Source: Streptococcus parasanguinis
Lineage (GTDB): Bacteria > Bacillota > Bacilli > Lactobacillales > Streptococcaceae
Length of the DNA: 64,000 nucleotides
Assembly: GCA_905188195.1 (NCBI GenBank)
Contig: CAJJKY010000002.1
Span: 186,001-250,000 of the forward strand
Direction: 5' to 3'
Under the pieces are notes generated by a model. The model was not told the origin of the DNA. It made no database searches and was given only the letters and a program-made list of their open reading frames with translations. Shown piece after piece: positions 38,401 through 49,300 of the stretch. The first letter of the stretch is position 1. Each line of letters starts with the position of its first letter. A program made the position numbers and the translations under genes.

Positions 38401-41400
38401 ACCTCTGAATCGGTTTCTACCTCTGAATCGGTGTCGACATCCGAATCAGCTTCTGCTTCTGAATCAGTTTCGACATCAGAGTCAGCATCTTCATCAGAAT
38501 CAGTTTCGACATCAGAGTCAGCATCTTCATCAGAATCAGTTTCAACCTCTGAGTCAGTCTCAGCGTCTGAATCAGTATCAACATCCGAGTCAGTTTCGAC
38601 TTCTGAATCAGTGTCAACGTCCGAATCAGTGTCTGCATCTGAGTCAGCGTCAACATCTGAGTCAGCATCGACATCCGAGTCAGTTTCAGCCTCTGAATCA
38701 GTGTCAACATCCGAATCAGTATCTACCTCAGAATCAGTCTCAACGTCTGAGTCAGTCTCAGCATCTGAGTCAGCGTCAACGTCTGAGTCAGCCTCTGCTT
38801 CTGAATCAGTGTCAACATCCGAATCAGTATCGACGTCTGAATCAGTTTCAACGTCTAAATCAGTGTCTGCTTCTGAATCAGTCTCGACATCCGAGTCAGC
38901 ATCTACATCAGAATCTATATCAACGTCTGAGTCAGCATCTGCGTCCGAGTCAGTATCAACGTCTGAATCGGTTTCTGTATCAGAATCAGTGTCAACATCC
39001 GAATCAGTTTCAGCGTCTGAGTCGGTTTCAGCATCTGAGTCAGTGTCTATTTCTGAATCAGTCTCAACGTCAGAGTCAGTTTCAACATCTGAATCAGTCT
39101 CGACATCCGAGTCAGTTTCAACATCTGAATCAGTATCGACATCAGAGTCAGTTTCTGTATCTGAATCAGTCTCAACGTCTGAGTCAGTATCAGCGTCTGA
39201 ATCAGTGTCTACTTCTGAATCAGTTTCTACCTCTGAGTCAGTCTCAACGTCTGAATCAATCTCGACCTCTGAATCATTGTCAGCATCGTTGAGCACCTCA
39301 GTATCTGAAAGTCAGTCAGTCTCTGCTTCAGTGTCAGTTTCGACTTCAGAGTCGGTTTCAATGTCAGAATCAGCCTCTACGTCCGAGTCAGCGTCAACTT
39401 CTGAATCAGCATCAGCCTCTGAATCAGCCTCGACGTCTGAGTCAGCCTCGACGTCTGAGTTGGTATCGACATCTGAGTCAGTCTCAACGTCCGAATCAGT
39501 GTCTACATCTGAATCAGTATCAACGTCTGAGTCAGTTTCAGCCTCTGAATCGGTATCGACGACTGAGTCGGTATCTACATCAGAATCAGTGTCGACCTCT
39601 GAATCGGCATCTGTATCAGAATCAGTGTCGACCTCTGAATCGGCATCTGCATCAGAATCAGTGTCAACGTCTGAATCGGTTTCTGTATCAGAATCAGTCT
39701 CTACGTCTGAGTCAGTTTCGACTTCAGAATCAGTCTCTACGTCAGAATCAGTTTCTGTATCTGAGTCAGCATCAGCCTCTGAGTCTGTATCTGAATCGGC
39801 ATCTACTTCTGAATCAGCATCAACGTCTGAGTCGGTATCGACATCAGAGTCAGTCTCAGCGTCAGAATCAGTGTCAACGTCAGAATCAGTTTCAGCCTCT
39901 GAATCGATCTCTACGTCAGAATCAGTTTCTGTATCTGAGTCAGCATCAGCCTCTGAGTCGGCCTCTACATCAGAATCAGTCTCAACCTCTGAATCGGCAT
40001 CAACATCCGAGTCAGTCTCAGCGTCAGCATCAGTTTCTGTATCAGAATCAGTGTCGACCTCTGAATCGGTTTCTGTATCAGAATCAGTGTCGACCTCTGA
40101 ATCGGTTTCTGTATCAGAATCAGTGTCTACCTCTGAATCGGTTTCTGTATCAGAATCAGTGTCTACCTCTGAATCGGTGTCTACATCTGAATCAGTTTCT
40201 GTATCTGAATCAGTTTCTACTTCAGAATCAGTCTCAACATCTGAGTCAGTATCTACTTCTGAATCGGTCTCAACATTTGAGTCAGCATCTGCTTCTGAAT
40301 CACTCTCTACATCAGAATCTGTATCAACGTCTGAGTCTGCGTCTACATCAGCATCTGCGTCTACATCAGAATCAGTATCAGCATCCGAATCTGTGTCAAC
40401 GTCTGAGTCAGTTTCAGCCTCTGAATCGGCATCAACATCAGAGTCAGTCTCAGCTTCAGAATCAGTGTCTGTATCAGAATCAGTGTCTACTTCTGAATCA
40501 GCATCAACATCTGAGTCGGTTTCAACGTCCGAGTCAGCATCTGCTTCTGAATCAGCCTCAGTGTCCGAATCAGTGTCAGCGTCTGAGTCAGTTTCAGCCT
40601 CTGAATCGGTATCGACGTCTGAGTCGGTTTCTGTATCTGAATCAGTGTCTACTTCTGAATCGGTTTCTGTATCTGAATCAGTGTCTACGTCTGAATCAAA
40701 CTCGACATCAGAATCATTGTCAGCATCGTTGAGTAGCTCAGTCTCAGAAAGCCAATCAGTCTCAGCCTCCGAGTCGGCATCTGCATCCGAATCAGTATCA
40801 ACGTCTGAGTCGGTTTCAACGTCCGAATCGGTTTCTGTATCTGAATCAGTGTCTATTTCTGAATCGGCATCGACATCCGAGTCAGCATCTACCTCAGAAT
40901 CTGTATCAACGTCTGATTCAGTTTCAACGTCCGAATCTGCGTCTACATCGGAATCAGTTTCAGCATCTGAGTCAGCGTCAACTTCTGGATCGGTTTCAAC
41001 CTCTGAGTCAGTTTCAGCATCTGAATCAGCATCAGCCTTTGAGTCGGCATCTACATCTGAGTCAGCGTCAGCCTCTGAATCAGTCTCAACGTCTGAGTCA
41101 GTTTCAGAGTCGGAATCAGTGTCAATGTCCGAATCAGTCTCGACATCAGAGTCAGTTTCAGTCTCTGAATCGGTATCGACGTCTGAGTCGGTTTCTACAT
41201 CTGAATCAGCGTCAGCCTCTGCATCTGAGTCAGCGTCAACTTCTGAATCAGCTTCTGCGTCTGAGTCAGTTTCAGTCTCTGAATCAGTATCTGCGTTCGA
41301 ATCGGTTTCTGTATCTGAATCAGTGTCAACGTCCGAATCAGTCTCAACGTCTGAGTCGGTCTCAGCGTCTGAATCAGTGTCAACGTCCGAATCGGTTTCT

Positions 41401-43134
41401 GTATCTGAATCGGTGTCTATTTCTGAATCAGTATCAGCCTCAGAATCTGTATCTACATCTGAATCAGTGTCTGCATCTGAATCAGCATCGACATCCGAAT
41501 CAGTGTCTGCATCAGAGTCATTGTCAGCGTCTGAGTCAGCATCAGCCTCTGAATCAGTATCTACATCTGAGTCAGCATCAACCTCTGAATCAGTCTCAGC
41601 GTCTGATTCAGTTTCAACGTCCGAATCTGCGTCTACATCAGAATCAGTTTCAACGTCTGAGTCAGCGTCAACTTCTGAATCGGTCTCAACCTCTGAGTCA
41701 GCATCAGCCTCTGAGTCATTGTCAGCATCGTTGAGTAGCTCAGTCTCAGAAAGTCAGTCAGTCTCTGCTTCAGAGTCAGTTTCGACATCCGAGTCAGCGT
41801 CTGAGTCAGCATCTGTGTCTGAATCAATGTCTACATCTGAATCAGTTTCAGCCTCTGAGTCGACATCAACATCCGAGTCAGTCTCAGCGTCTGAATCAGT
41901 ATCAACGTCAGAATCAGTGTCGACATCCGAGTCATTGTCCGCGTCCGAGTCAGTCTCAACGTCTGAATCAGTGTCTACATCTGAATCGGTATCGGCGTCT
42001 GAGTCAGTTTCTTCGTCTGAGTCAGCGTCCACGTCCGAATCAGCCTCTACTTCTGAATTAGTCTCGACCTCTGAGTCGGTATCTGCATCTGAATCAGTTT
42101 CTGTATCTGAATCGGTTTCTACTTCAGAATCAGTCTCGACTTCAGAGTCAGTCTCGACGTCTGAGTCAGTTTCAGTCTCTGAATCAGCATCAACGTCTGA
42201 ATCAATCTCGACATCTGAATCATTGTCGGCATCGTTGAGCACCTCAGTATCAGAAAGTCAGTCAGTGTCTGCATCAGAATCCGTTTCGACATCCGAGTCA
42301 GTTTCAATATCAGAATCAGTGTCTACGTCCGAATCATCATCAGCCTCAGAATCAGTATCTACATCTGAATCAGTGTCGACATCCGAGTCAGCATCAACCT
42401 CGGAATCAGTATCTGCTTCTGAATCAGTATCAACGTCGGTATCGGTTTCTACATCTGAATCAGTATCAACATCAGAATCAGCATCAACGTCTGAATCAGC
42501 ATCAACGTCTGAATCAATCTCGATATCTGAATCATTGTCAGCATCGTTGAGCACCTCAGTATCAGAAAGTCAGTCAGTTTCGACTTCAGAGTCAGCATCT
42601 ACATCAGAATCTGTCTCAACGTCCGAATCAGTGTCTACCTCTGAATCGGTGTCTACATCAGAATCAGTTTCAACTTCAGAATCAGCGTTAACTTCAGAAT
42701 CAGTGTCTACGTCTGAATCAATCTCGACATCTGAATCATTGTCAGCCTCGTTGAGCAGTTCAGTATCAGAAAGCCAGTCAGTCTCTACTTCGCTTTCAGT
42801 TTCGACATCAGTCTCTGCATCTGAGTCAGCATCATTGAGTACCTCTGCACCTGAATCAACTTCAACATCAGTAAGTACTTCAGTTTCAGTGAGTCAATCA
42901 CAATCAGGATCAACATCTGGTAGCGGTTCATACTCTAACTCAATGAGCCAATCAATTTCTCATTCAGAGTCATTGTCTGCATCAGAATCAGCAAGTGGAT
43001 CACAAAAACACAGCCAATCTGTGGCCCTTCCAAATACTGGCGAAACAGGATCTGTAACATCAGCCCTTCTTGGGGTTGTTACAGGGTTAGCTGGAATTGC
43101 TGGACTTACCCGACGTAAAAAGAAGGGGAACTGA
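35407..43134 (+). CDS. SRR-2: serine-rich-repeat glycoprotein adhesin
   Basis: The second SRR adhesin, 2575 residues. The N-terminus repeats the accessory-Sec signal of its neighbours (RYKLIKSGKNW, cut near residue 87 after VFA). A short SRR-I (about 120-170) precedes a binding region unlike those of SRR-1 and SRR-3: a helical segment (about 195-280), beta-rich domains, a segment with TSTFVNDTSNL, an Ig-like part and a final APTSTIQVTSLTALTDADK module of a type found before SRR tracts in GspB-family proteins. SRR-II (about 783-2535) is mostly a hexapeptide-type SESVST repeat. LPNTG is at 2541-2545, followed by a hydrophobic helix and RRKKKGN. The start follows AAGGAGCGG. The ligand, possibly a sialylated host glycan as in GspB relatives, cannot be predicted. 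Confidence 0.92.
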   Translation: MFFKRSKGDFRETERITRYKLIKSGKNWVRASVSRLGLFRVMRGGVDEKIVVQYEASSHSMPADLVKGMVVLGALAGATTVANPVFAEENEMNATVGSEISPSTGVAGSDSLVLGTTSTTDSVSASQSISESISFSESASESVSLSQSLSLSESHVVSASASPSTSEIASSTLSEKDAIHVATSETSEKVAEAQNTRSEDQVKRLQVLALDLYTYRAQALEIPGTESAIESGDLALEAIRTGLSNPAIQMDAVESQAKSARNRLVNAVLRATSGQRDPRNGNRIDTDTSLRAPQYNLGPANNALISVYNSDYINQVYKVVETNPTRNNIKSIGYASGSDRVNGIYVPQTSALKNSAAVFNIVGTVGQTEVVTPGKIYNVSFVVTNTANQSVTRTLRIQVLPQNDGIRNPITTVTTSTFVNDTSNLAQAEKEKVWEAFKTANPNIATSKDFKSYSVSSSGVVTITYKDNTTNDVTAPVKRLAAPTVETRLLEKAYTQTPVTVTGAEPGSTVVLYNNDDEIGTAVADASGQAIVTPNVPLQTGGVTAKARILYGDHAVYSDASNMVAVTDATRPEVTAKLTVDGVEPKSTPLEGGGKNYIIYAGDDAVVTFTATDDSGKLKEMKVVARADLNDNALNGNFFGGSQYGTGDIAPITGDITATSANPATITTTIHLKDDLYHTYRNTWQRNVAAIDNASNMNRPNGLGEIRITQGRLADRTPGVAPTSTIQVTSLTALTDADKSKVIAAVSAVNPEVANRIKSYTVNSDGTVTITYKDSTTNVVAVKLSDSDHSQSVSNSQSASAKTSQSISQSLSAKQSQSVSAQQSVSLSQSLSSVRSQSLSASLSQSASASVSAQASLSRSQSLSKEISQSQSASTSQSVSTRKSESVKVSESASASVSALQSASVSASVSKVVSQSISSSTSASTSASVSVSQSVSASLSQSVSASLSQSTRESASKSVSQSQSESASVSLSESARKSASLSTSVLESQSASTSVSVSTSESVSTSESVSTSESASASESVSTSESASSSESVSTSESASSSESVSTSESVSASESVSTSESVSTSESVSTSESVSASESASTSESASTSESVSASESVSTSESVSTSESVSTSESVSASESASTSESASASESVSTSESVSTSESVSTSKSVSASESVSTSESASTSESISTSESASASESVSTSESVSVSESVSTSESVSASESVSASESVSISESVSTSESVSTSESVSTSESVSTSESVSTSESVSVSESVSTSESVSASESVSTSESVSTSESVSTSESISTSESLSASLSTSVSESQSVSASVSVSTSESVSMSESASTSESASTSESASASESASTSESASTSELVSTSESVSTSESVSTSESVSTSESVSASESVSTTESVSTSESVSTSESASVSESVSTSESASASESVSTSESVSVSESVSTSESVSTSESVSTSESVSVSESASASESVSESASTSESASTSESVSTSESVSASESVSTSESVSASESISTSESVSVSESASASESASTSESVSTSESASTSESVSASASVSVSESVSTSESVSVSESVSTSESVSVSESVSTSESVSVSESVSTSESVSTSESVSVSESVSTSESVSTSESVSTSESVSTFESASASESLSTSESVSTSESASTSASASTSESVSASESVSTSESVSASESASTSESVSASESVSVSESVSTSESASTSESVSTSESASASESASVSESVSASESVSASESVSTSESVSVSESVSTSESVSVSESVSTSESNSTSESLSASLSSSVSESQSVSASESASASESVSTSESVSTSESVSVSESVSISESASTSESASTSESVSTSDSVSTSESASTSESVSASESASTSGSVSTSESVSASESASAFESASTSESASASESVSTSESVSESESVSMSESVSTSESVSVSESVSTSESVSTSESASASASESASTSESASASESVSVSESVSAFESVSVSESVSTSESVSTSESVSASESVSTSESVSVSESVSISESVSASESVSTSESVSASESASTSESVSASESLSASESASASESVSTSESASTSESVSASDSVSTSESASTSESVSTSESASTSESVSTSESASASESLSASLSSSVSESQSVSASESVSTSESASESASVSESMSTSESVSASESTSTSESVSASESVSTSESVSTSESLSASESVSTSESVSTSESVSASESVSSSESASTSESASTSELVSTSESVSASESVSVSESVSTSESVSTSESVSTSESVSVSESASTSESISTSESLSASLSTSVSESQSVSASESVSTSESVSISESVSTSESSSASESVSTSESVSTSESASTSESVSASESVSTSVSVSTSESVSTSESASTSESASTSESISISESLSASLSTSVSESQSVSTSESASTSESVSTSESVSTSESVSTSESVSTSESALTSESVSTSESISTSESLSASLSSSVSESQSVSTSLSVSTSVSASESASLSTSAPESTSTSVSTSVSVSQSQSGSTSGSGSYSNSMSQSISHSESLSASESASGSQKHSQSVALPNTGETGSVTSALLGVVTGLAGIAGLTRRKKKGN
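37755..43005 (+). repeat. SRR-II tract of SRR-2 with six punctuation motifs
   Basis: About 1750 codons, mainly SESVSTSESVSA-like. The tract is interrupted by a conserved ESLSASLS(T/S)SVSESQSVS motif at 39271, 40711, 41713, 42217, 42529 and 42733. The spacings are 1440, 1002, 504, 312 and 204 bases, all multiples of three and falling toward the C-terminus. Confidence 0.88.
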
Positions 43135-43160
43135 TCTAGTAGGAAATATCATTTTTTTCG

Positions 43161-43189
43161 AGTGAATCTCATAGGAGATTCACTTTTTT
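43161..43189 (+). terminator. Intrinsic terminator of SRR-2
   Basis: A perfect 10-bp stem AGTGAATCTC/GAGATTCACT with an ATAG loop and a T-run. Confidence 0.93.
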
Positions 43190-43273
43190 ACTAGTAGAAT
43201 GAAGTATTTTTAATGTGTTACAAAAAAATTTGAAAATTAAACGATAATATATAAGTTTTTTGTAGCAAATTAC

Positions 43274-43301
43274 TTGAATCTACGTAGTATTGCTGTATAA
43301 T
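43274..43301 (+). promoter_or_regulatory. Promoter of SRR-3
   Basis: TTGAAT and TATAAT 16 bases apart, 30 bases before the start codon. Confidence 0.7.
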
Positions 43302-43331
43302 GAATAATGACTACAATGTAAGGGGAATATC

Positions 43332-46300
43332 ATGCAATTTAAGCGTTCAAAAGGAAACTTTCGTGAAACAGATCGTGTCGTACGCTTCAAATTAATTAAA
43401 TCAGGAAAAAATTGGCTTCGAGCATCAACAGCTGCTCTAGGCCTCTTTCGCGTGGTGCGTGGGCAAGTGGAGGAGACCATCATTGCCAACGTACAGCAAG
43501 ATCAAATAGAAAGTCAAAAGCATAACCAAGCCTTCTTAAAAGGGTTGATTACGGTAGGGACTGTTTTTGGTGGTGCTGTGCTTGCTACGACAGCTAAGGC
43601 GGAGGATGCAACATCACTTGCACCAACGGTTTCTGAGACAAAAGAGGAAACTTTGGCAGAAGTGGATAGTGTGGTTTTAGCGAAAACTTCAAGCCAGCCT
43701 TCAGAATCCAGCTCTGTTTCAGGATCAACCAGCCTTTCTACATCTGAGAGTGCGTCTGCTTCGATCAGTGAATCCACGTCTTTATCTTTGAGCGAAGTTG
43801 GATCAACTGCATTATCAACAGCACTTAGCGAGTCTACCCAAGCTCTAGAGTCAGAAGCAGGTATTGAAGAGCCAACTAGTTTAGAAGAAGACACTGTTTT
43901 AGAACAAAATACCTCTGAAGCTGAATTGCTTCAAGAAATTGCAGGGAATTACGCATCTAAAATGACGGACAACGATCGCCGAGCAGTGGTCGAAGCGGTC
44001 ATTAACAAAGTGCAGGCTGAAGTGGCTGCAAGCAATAACTTGATCCACACCAATGCCAGTGCGCAAGCTTATGCTGACCAGCGCGATCGTTTGGAGAAAG
44101 CTGTCGATGAGATGATGACGACCTTGACAGCTGCAGGTTTTGTGGGAAATACGAATATAGATGGGAAACCTGCGATCTCTGCTCAGTTGGCTCCTCTAGC
44201 TGAGGAAACATACTTGGCTGATGATGTATTGGATATGACCCCGAACCCAGAAGATCCCAATGGTGCGAGTGTAGAAGATCCTACACTTGACACACCAGGA
44301 TATGCTAAGGATCCTCATCTAGATAAAGATCTCTTAAGATTTTCGCCTGAAGAGTTGAAAAATTTTTTAGGTGAACCCTACACCAATCGTTATACATTTG
44401 GTATTTGGGACTTTGTGAATAAACAAGGAGAGTCACTTGGTTACTATGCGACCATGTCGATTGATATCAGTGAGATAGACCCGGAAAAGCATAAGGCAAT
44501 GGATGTTTATTTCCGCATTGTTCGGAAATCAGATGGGGCTGAAATTTTTTCACAAACTGTATCTCCAGAAGGATATGGCCAAGATATTCAATTACCAAAA
44601 GAAGTACTGATTGGTCAGGCTCCCTTTGGGAACAAGGTTTTTAATTCGAAACCTACTACAGGTAATGGGACTTTTGGAATGCTGACGAATTTTATTCCGG
44701 AACAGGCTTTCTTATTCCGGAGTATTTATGATGTCATGACGCCTGAGAATCAGGGGCAATTGATTAGGACGTATCCTAGTATCAAAATTCCATCTATGAT
44801 GGGACAACAATCGACCTTCTATAGAGAAGTGGACCCGAATGGTAGATGGTTTAATGGGGAATATGAACCAACGGGGAAAGAAAGATCCTTACTAGAGTAT
44901 AGAATCTACGGATTGGAAGGTCAGCATTATACAGCTTCCAATCCACGCGAATTTCCTGGTTATGTACAGGTCCCAGCGCACACCGTGTTCCCGAATCGTA
45001 AAAGTGGGGTGTTCGATAATAGTAAGAATGGGAAATCAAGAGTTGAACTATTAGGGGATGCGCGTGAGCATTTTATAAGAAGTGAAGTTGTTCCAACCAG
45101 TCAAAACGGTGACTACATCCTTCGTTACTACGTTCTGGATCCTTCCAAAGTCTATAACGTTTCGAATCTCGATGTCGGGAATGAGCCGGTATTTGACAAG
45201 TATACCCTTGTTTATGAAAAAGAGTTTAAACAAGATTCCTCAGATGCCCTTTCTGATTTAGGCGGAACGCGTAAAGTTGAAAGTAGGAACAAAGATTATT
45301 TCTTGAATGTTACGCCAAAACGAGTGGATGATCGTCATTTTGAGTTGGAGATTACCGGATGGTTTTCGGCTAAGGAAACAGTGACCTATACTGATGAAAA
45401 TACAGGGAAAGAATACACGGTTCCAAAACCATTCACAGAGCTTCCAAAATCAGCTTTCCTAAGTAACAATCAGACTATGATTGTTGGGAAAGATGCGTCT
45501 CCTCAAGGAGCAGAAGGCTTTTCTAACTTTAAACAAACCATTCAAAAAATGGTGGTTTCAAATCCACTGACGAGCGTGAACTATTATTATCGGAAAATGA
45601 CATCGTCAGAATCTGCATCACAGTCTCAAAGTTTCTCAGCTTCAACGTCAGCATCTCTAGTTTCAGATTCGATTTCATCTTCTCAATCTGTATCGGCTAG
45701 TGAGTCCGTTTCCTTGTCGCAAGCATCTAGCTCCGCCAGTCAGTCTGAGTCCTTGGTTCAGGCATCAGTCTCCGCAAGTCAATCAGAATCCTTGGTTCAA
45801 TCCTCGGTTTCCGCAAGTCAGTCAGACTCGTTGATTCAGGCATCAGTCTCAGCCAGCCAGTCTGAATCACTGGTTCAATCGTCAGTTTCTGCGAGCCAGT
45901 CGGAGTCGTTGGTTCAGGCATCGGTTTCAGCTAGCCAATCCGAATCGTTAGTACAAGAATCTGTATCGGCAAGTCAATCAGATTCGCTAGTTCAAGAGTC
46001 GATTTCAGCCAGTCAATCAGACTCGTTGATTCAAGCCTCAGTCTCCGCTAGCCAGTCAGAGTCACTGGTTAAAGAATCAGTTTCTGCCAGTCAGTCAGAT
46101 TCATTGGTTCGAGAGTCAGTTTTCGCTAGTCAGTCAGAGTCACTGGTACAAGCCTCCGTATCTGCCAGTCAGTCAGACTCCTTGATTAAAGAATCAGTTT
46201 CCGCTAGTCAGTCAGAGTCATTGATTAAAGAATCCGTATCAGCCAGCCAGTCAGATTCATTGGCTCAAGCATCCGTTTCTGCAAGCCAATCAGAGTCACT

Positions 46301-49300
46301 AGTTAAAGAATCAGTTTCTGCCAGTCAGTCAGATTCATTGGTTCGAGAGTCAGTTTCAGCTAGTCAGTCAGAGTCACTGGTACAAGCCTCCGTATCTGCA
46401 AGTCAATCAGATTCCTTGATTAAAGAATCTGTATCAGCGAGTCAGTCAGATTCCTTGATTAAGGAGTCAGTATCAGCGAGTCAGTCAGATTCCTTGGTTC
46501 AAGCCTCGGTTTCAGCCAGCCAGTCTGAGTCGTTGGTTCAGGCATCTGTATCGGCAAGTCAATCCGATTCGTTGGTACAAGACTCCGTTTCAGTCAGTCA
46601 GTCTGAGTTGTTGATTCAGGAATCCGTATCTGCCAGCCAGTCTGAGTCGTTGATTCAAGCCTCAGTTTCAGCCAGTCAGTCAGAATCTTTGGTTCAATCG
46701 TCGGTTTCAGTAAGTCAGTCAGAGTCTTTGCTTCAGGAATCCGTTTCGACCAGCCAGTCTGATTCCTTGGTTCAAGAATCAGTTTCTTCAAGCCAATCTG
46801 AGTCGCTGGTTCAAGAGTCGATTTCAGCGAGTCAATCAGATTCACAATCAAAAGCAGCATCAGCATCTAAGAGTGAGTCTGAAAAAGCCTCTAAATCTGC
46901 TTCGTTGAGTCAGTCGGTATCCTTATCTAATTTAGCATCTAGATCAATTTCTGTGTCTCAATCGCAGTCAACATCGGCGGTTGGATCGGAGGAAGTGGTT
47001 TCTCAACTGATTTCCTTGTCACAATCTATTTCGATGAGCAAAAAGCTGTCAGAATCCGTTTCGTTGAGTCAGTCAGAGTCTTTGCTTCAGGAATCCGTAT
47101 CGGCAAGTCAATCCGATTCCTTGATTCAGGCATCTGTATCGTCTAGCCAATCAGAATCCCTGGTTCAAGCGTCAGTTTCTGCAAGCCAATCCGACTCGTT
47201 GGTTCAAACATCGGTATCGGCCAGTCAGTCTGAATCGTTGGTTCAGGAATCGGTTTCCGCAAGTCAGTCAGAGTCCTTGATTAAAGAATCTGTATCCGCC
47301 AGTCAATCAGACTCGCTGGTTCAGGCATCTGTATCGGCCAGCCAGTCCGAGTCCTTGATTAAAGAATCTGTATCCGCAAGTCAATCAGAATCCTTGGTTC
47401 AAGAGTCCGTTTCGGCAAGTGAATCAAATTCATTGACTCAAGAATCGATCTCAGCAAGTCAATCAGAGTCGTTGGTTCAAGAGTCCGTTTCGGCAAGTGA
47501 ATCGAATTCATTGGCTCAAGAATCGATCTCAGCAAGCCAATCAGATTCTTTGGCTCAATCGTCTGTTTCAGCCAGTCAGTCCGAGTCGTTGGTTCAAGCC
47601 TCAGTATCGGCTAGCCAATCCGAGTCGTTGGTTCAGGCATCGGTATCAGAGAGTCAATCAGAGTCATTGATTCAGGAATCTGTATCGGCCAGTCAATCCG
47701 ATTCCTTGGTTCAGGAGTCTGTATCAGCTAGCCAATCCGAATCCTTGGTTAAAGAATCAGTCTCAGCTAGCCAGTCTGAGTCGTTAGTACAAGAATCAGT
47801 TTCAGTAAGTCAATCACAATCTACTTCTGATGTCGAATCCAAGTCTCAAATTACAGAATCTATGTCCTTTTCTCGTTCTGATTCAATGAGTCAGTCAGAA
47901 TCGCAAGTATCGACTGATTTACAATCAACATCAATGAGTCAATCAGAGTCGCTTGTTCAAGAGTCTGTTTCAGCCAGTCAGTCCGATTCCTTGGTTCAGG
48001 AGTCTGTATCAGCCAGTCAATCAGACTCGTTGGTTCAGGAATCAGTTTCAGCTAGCCAATCAGAATCACTGGTTCAAGAGTCGATCTCAACTAGTCGATC
48101 CGAATCTTTGGTTCAAGAATCAGTTTCGGCAAGTCAGTCAGGATCCTTGGTTCAGGCATCGATATCTGCCAGCCAGTCTGAGTCTTTGATTCAAGCATCC
48201 GTATCGGCAAGTGAATCAAATTCATTGGTTCGAGAATCGATCTCGGCTAGCCAATCCGATTCCTTGGTTCAGGAATCTGTATCTGCCAGTCAGTCAGACT
48301 CGCTGATTCAAGAATCCGTTTCAGCAAGTCAATCTGAATCCTTGGTACAAGCATCCGTTTCAGCTAGTCAATCAGATTCACAATCAAAGGCAGTATCAGT
48401 ATCTAAGAGTGAATCTGAAAAAGCCTCGAAATCAGTTTTGTTGAGTCAGTCGGAATCCTTATCGAATTTAGTATCCAAATCAATTTCTGTGTCTCAATCG
48501 CAATCGACATCAGCGGTTGGATCGGAGGAAGTGGTTTCTCAACTGATTTCCTTGTCACAATCTATTTCGATGAGCAAAAAGCTGTCAGAATCAGTTTCCG
48601 CTAGTCAGTCAGATTCGTTGGTACAAGAATCCGTTTTAGCCAGTCAATCAGACTCGTTGGTACAAGAATCCGTTTTAGCCAGTCAATCAGACTCATTGAT
48701 TCAAGCATCAGTTTCTGCAAGTCAATCAGAATCCTTGGTTCAGGAATCAGTTTCGGCGAGTGAGTCCGATTCCTTGGTACAAGAATCCGTTTTAGCCAGC
48801 CAATCAGAATCTCAGATTCAAGCATCAGTTTCTGCAAGTGAGTCAGATTCGTTGGTTCAGGAATCAGTTTCTGCGAGTGAATCGGAATCATTGGTTCAGG
48901 AGTCTGTATCGGCCAGTCAATCAGAGCCGCTAGTCCAAGAGTCGATTTCCGTTAGTCAATCAGACTCGTTAGTCCAAGCATCCGTTTCAGCAAGTCAATC
49001 TGAATCCTTGGTTCAAGAGTCCGTTTCGACTAGCCAATCCGAGTCATTGGTTCAGGAATCCGTATCTGCCAGTCAATCACAATCTACTTCTGATGTCGGA
49101 TCTAAGTCTCAAATTACAGAATCTATGTCCTCTTCTCGTTCTGATTCAATGAGTCAGTCTGAATCGCAAGTATCGACTGATTTGCAATCAACATCATTGA
49201 GTCAATCAGAATCGTTGGTGCGAGAGTCAGTTTCTGCGAGTGAATCGGAATCATTGGTTCAGGAGTCTGTATCTGCCAGTCAATCAGACTCGCTGATTCA

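Noticed and set aside
40277..41734. Plus-strand frames rich in His, Gln, Leu and Asn inside SRR-2
   Set aside because: Out-of-frame readings of the hexapeptide DNA repeat in the true SRR-2 frame.
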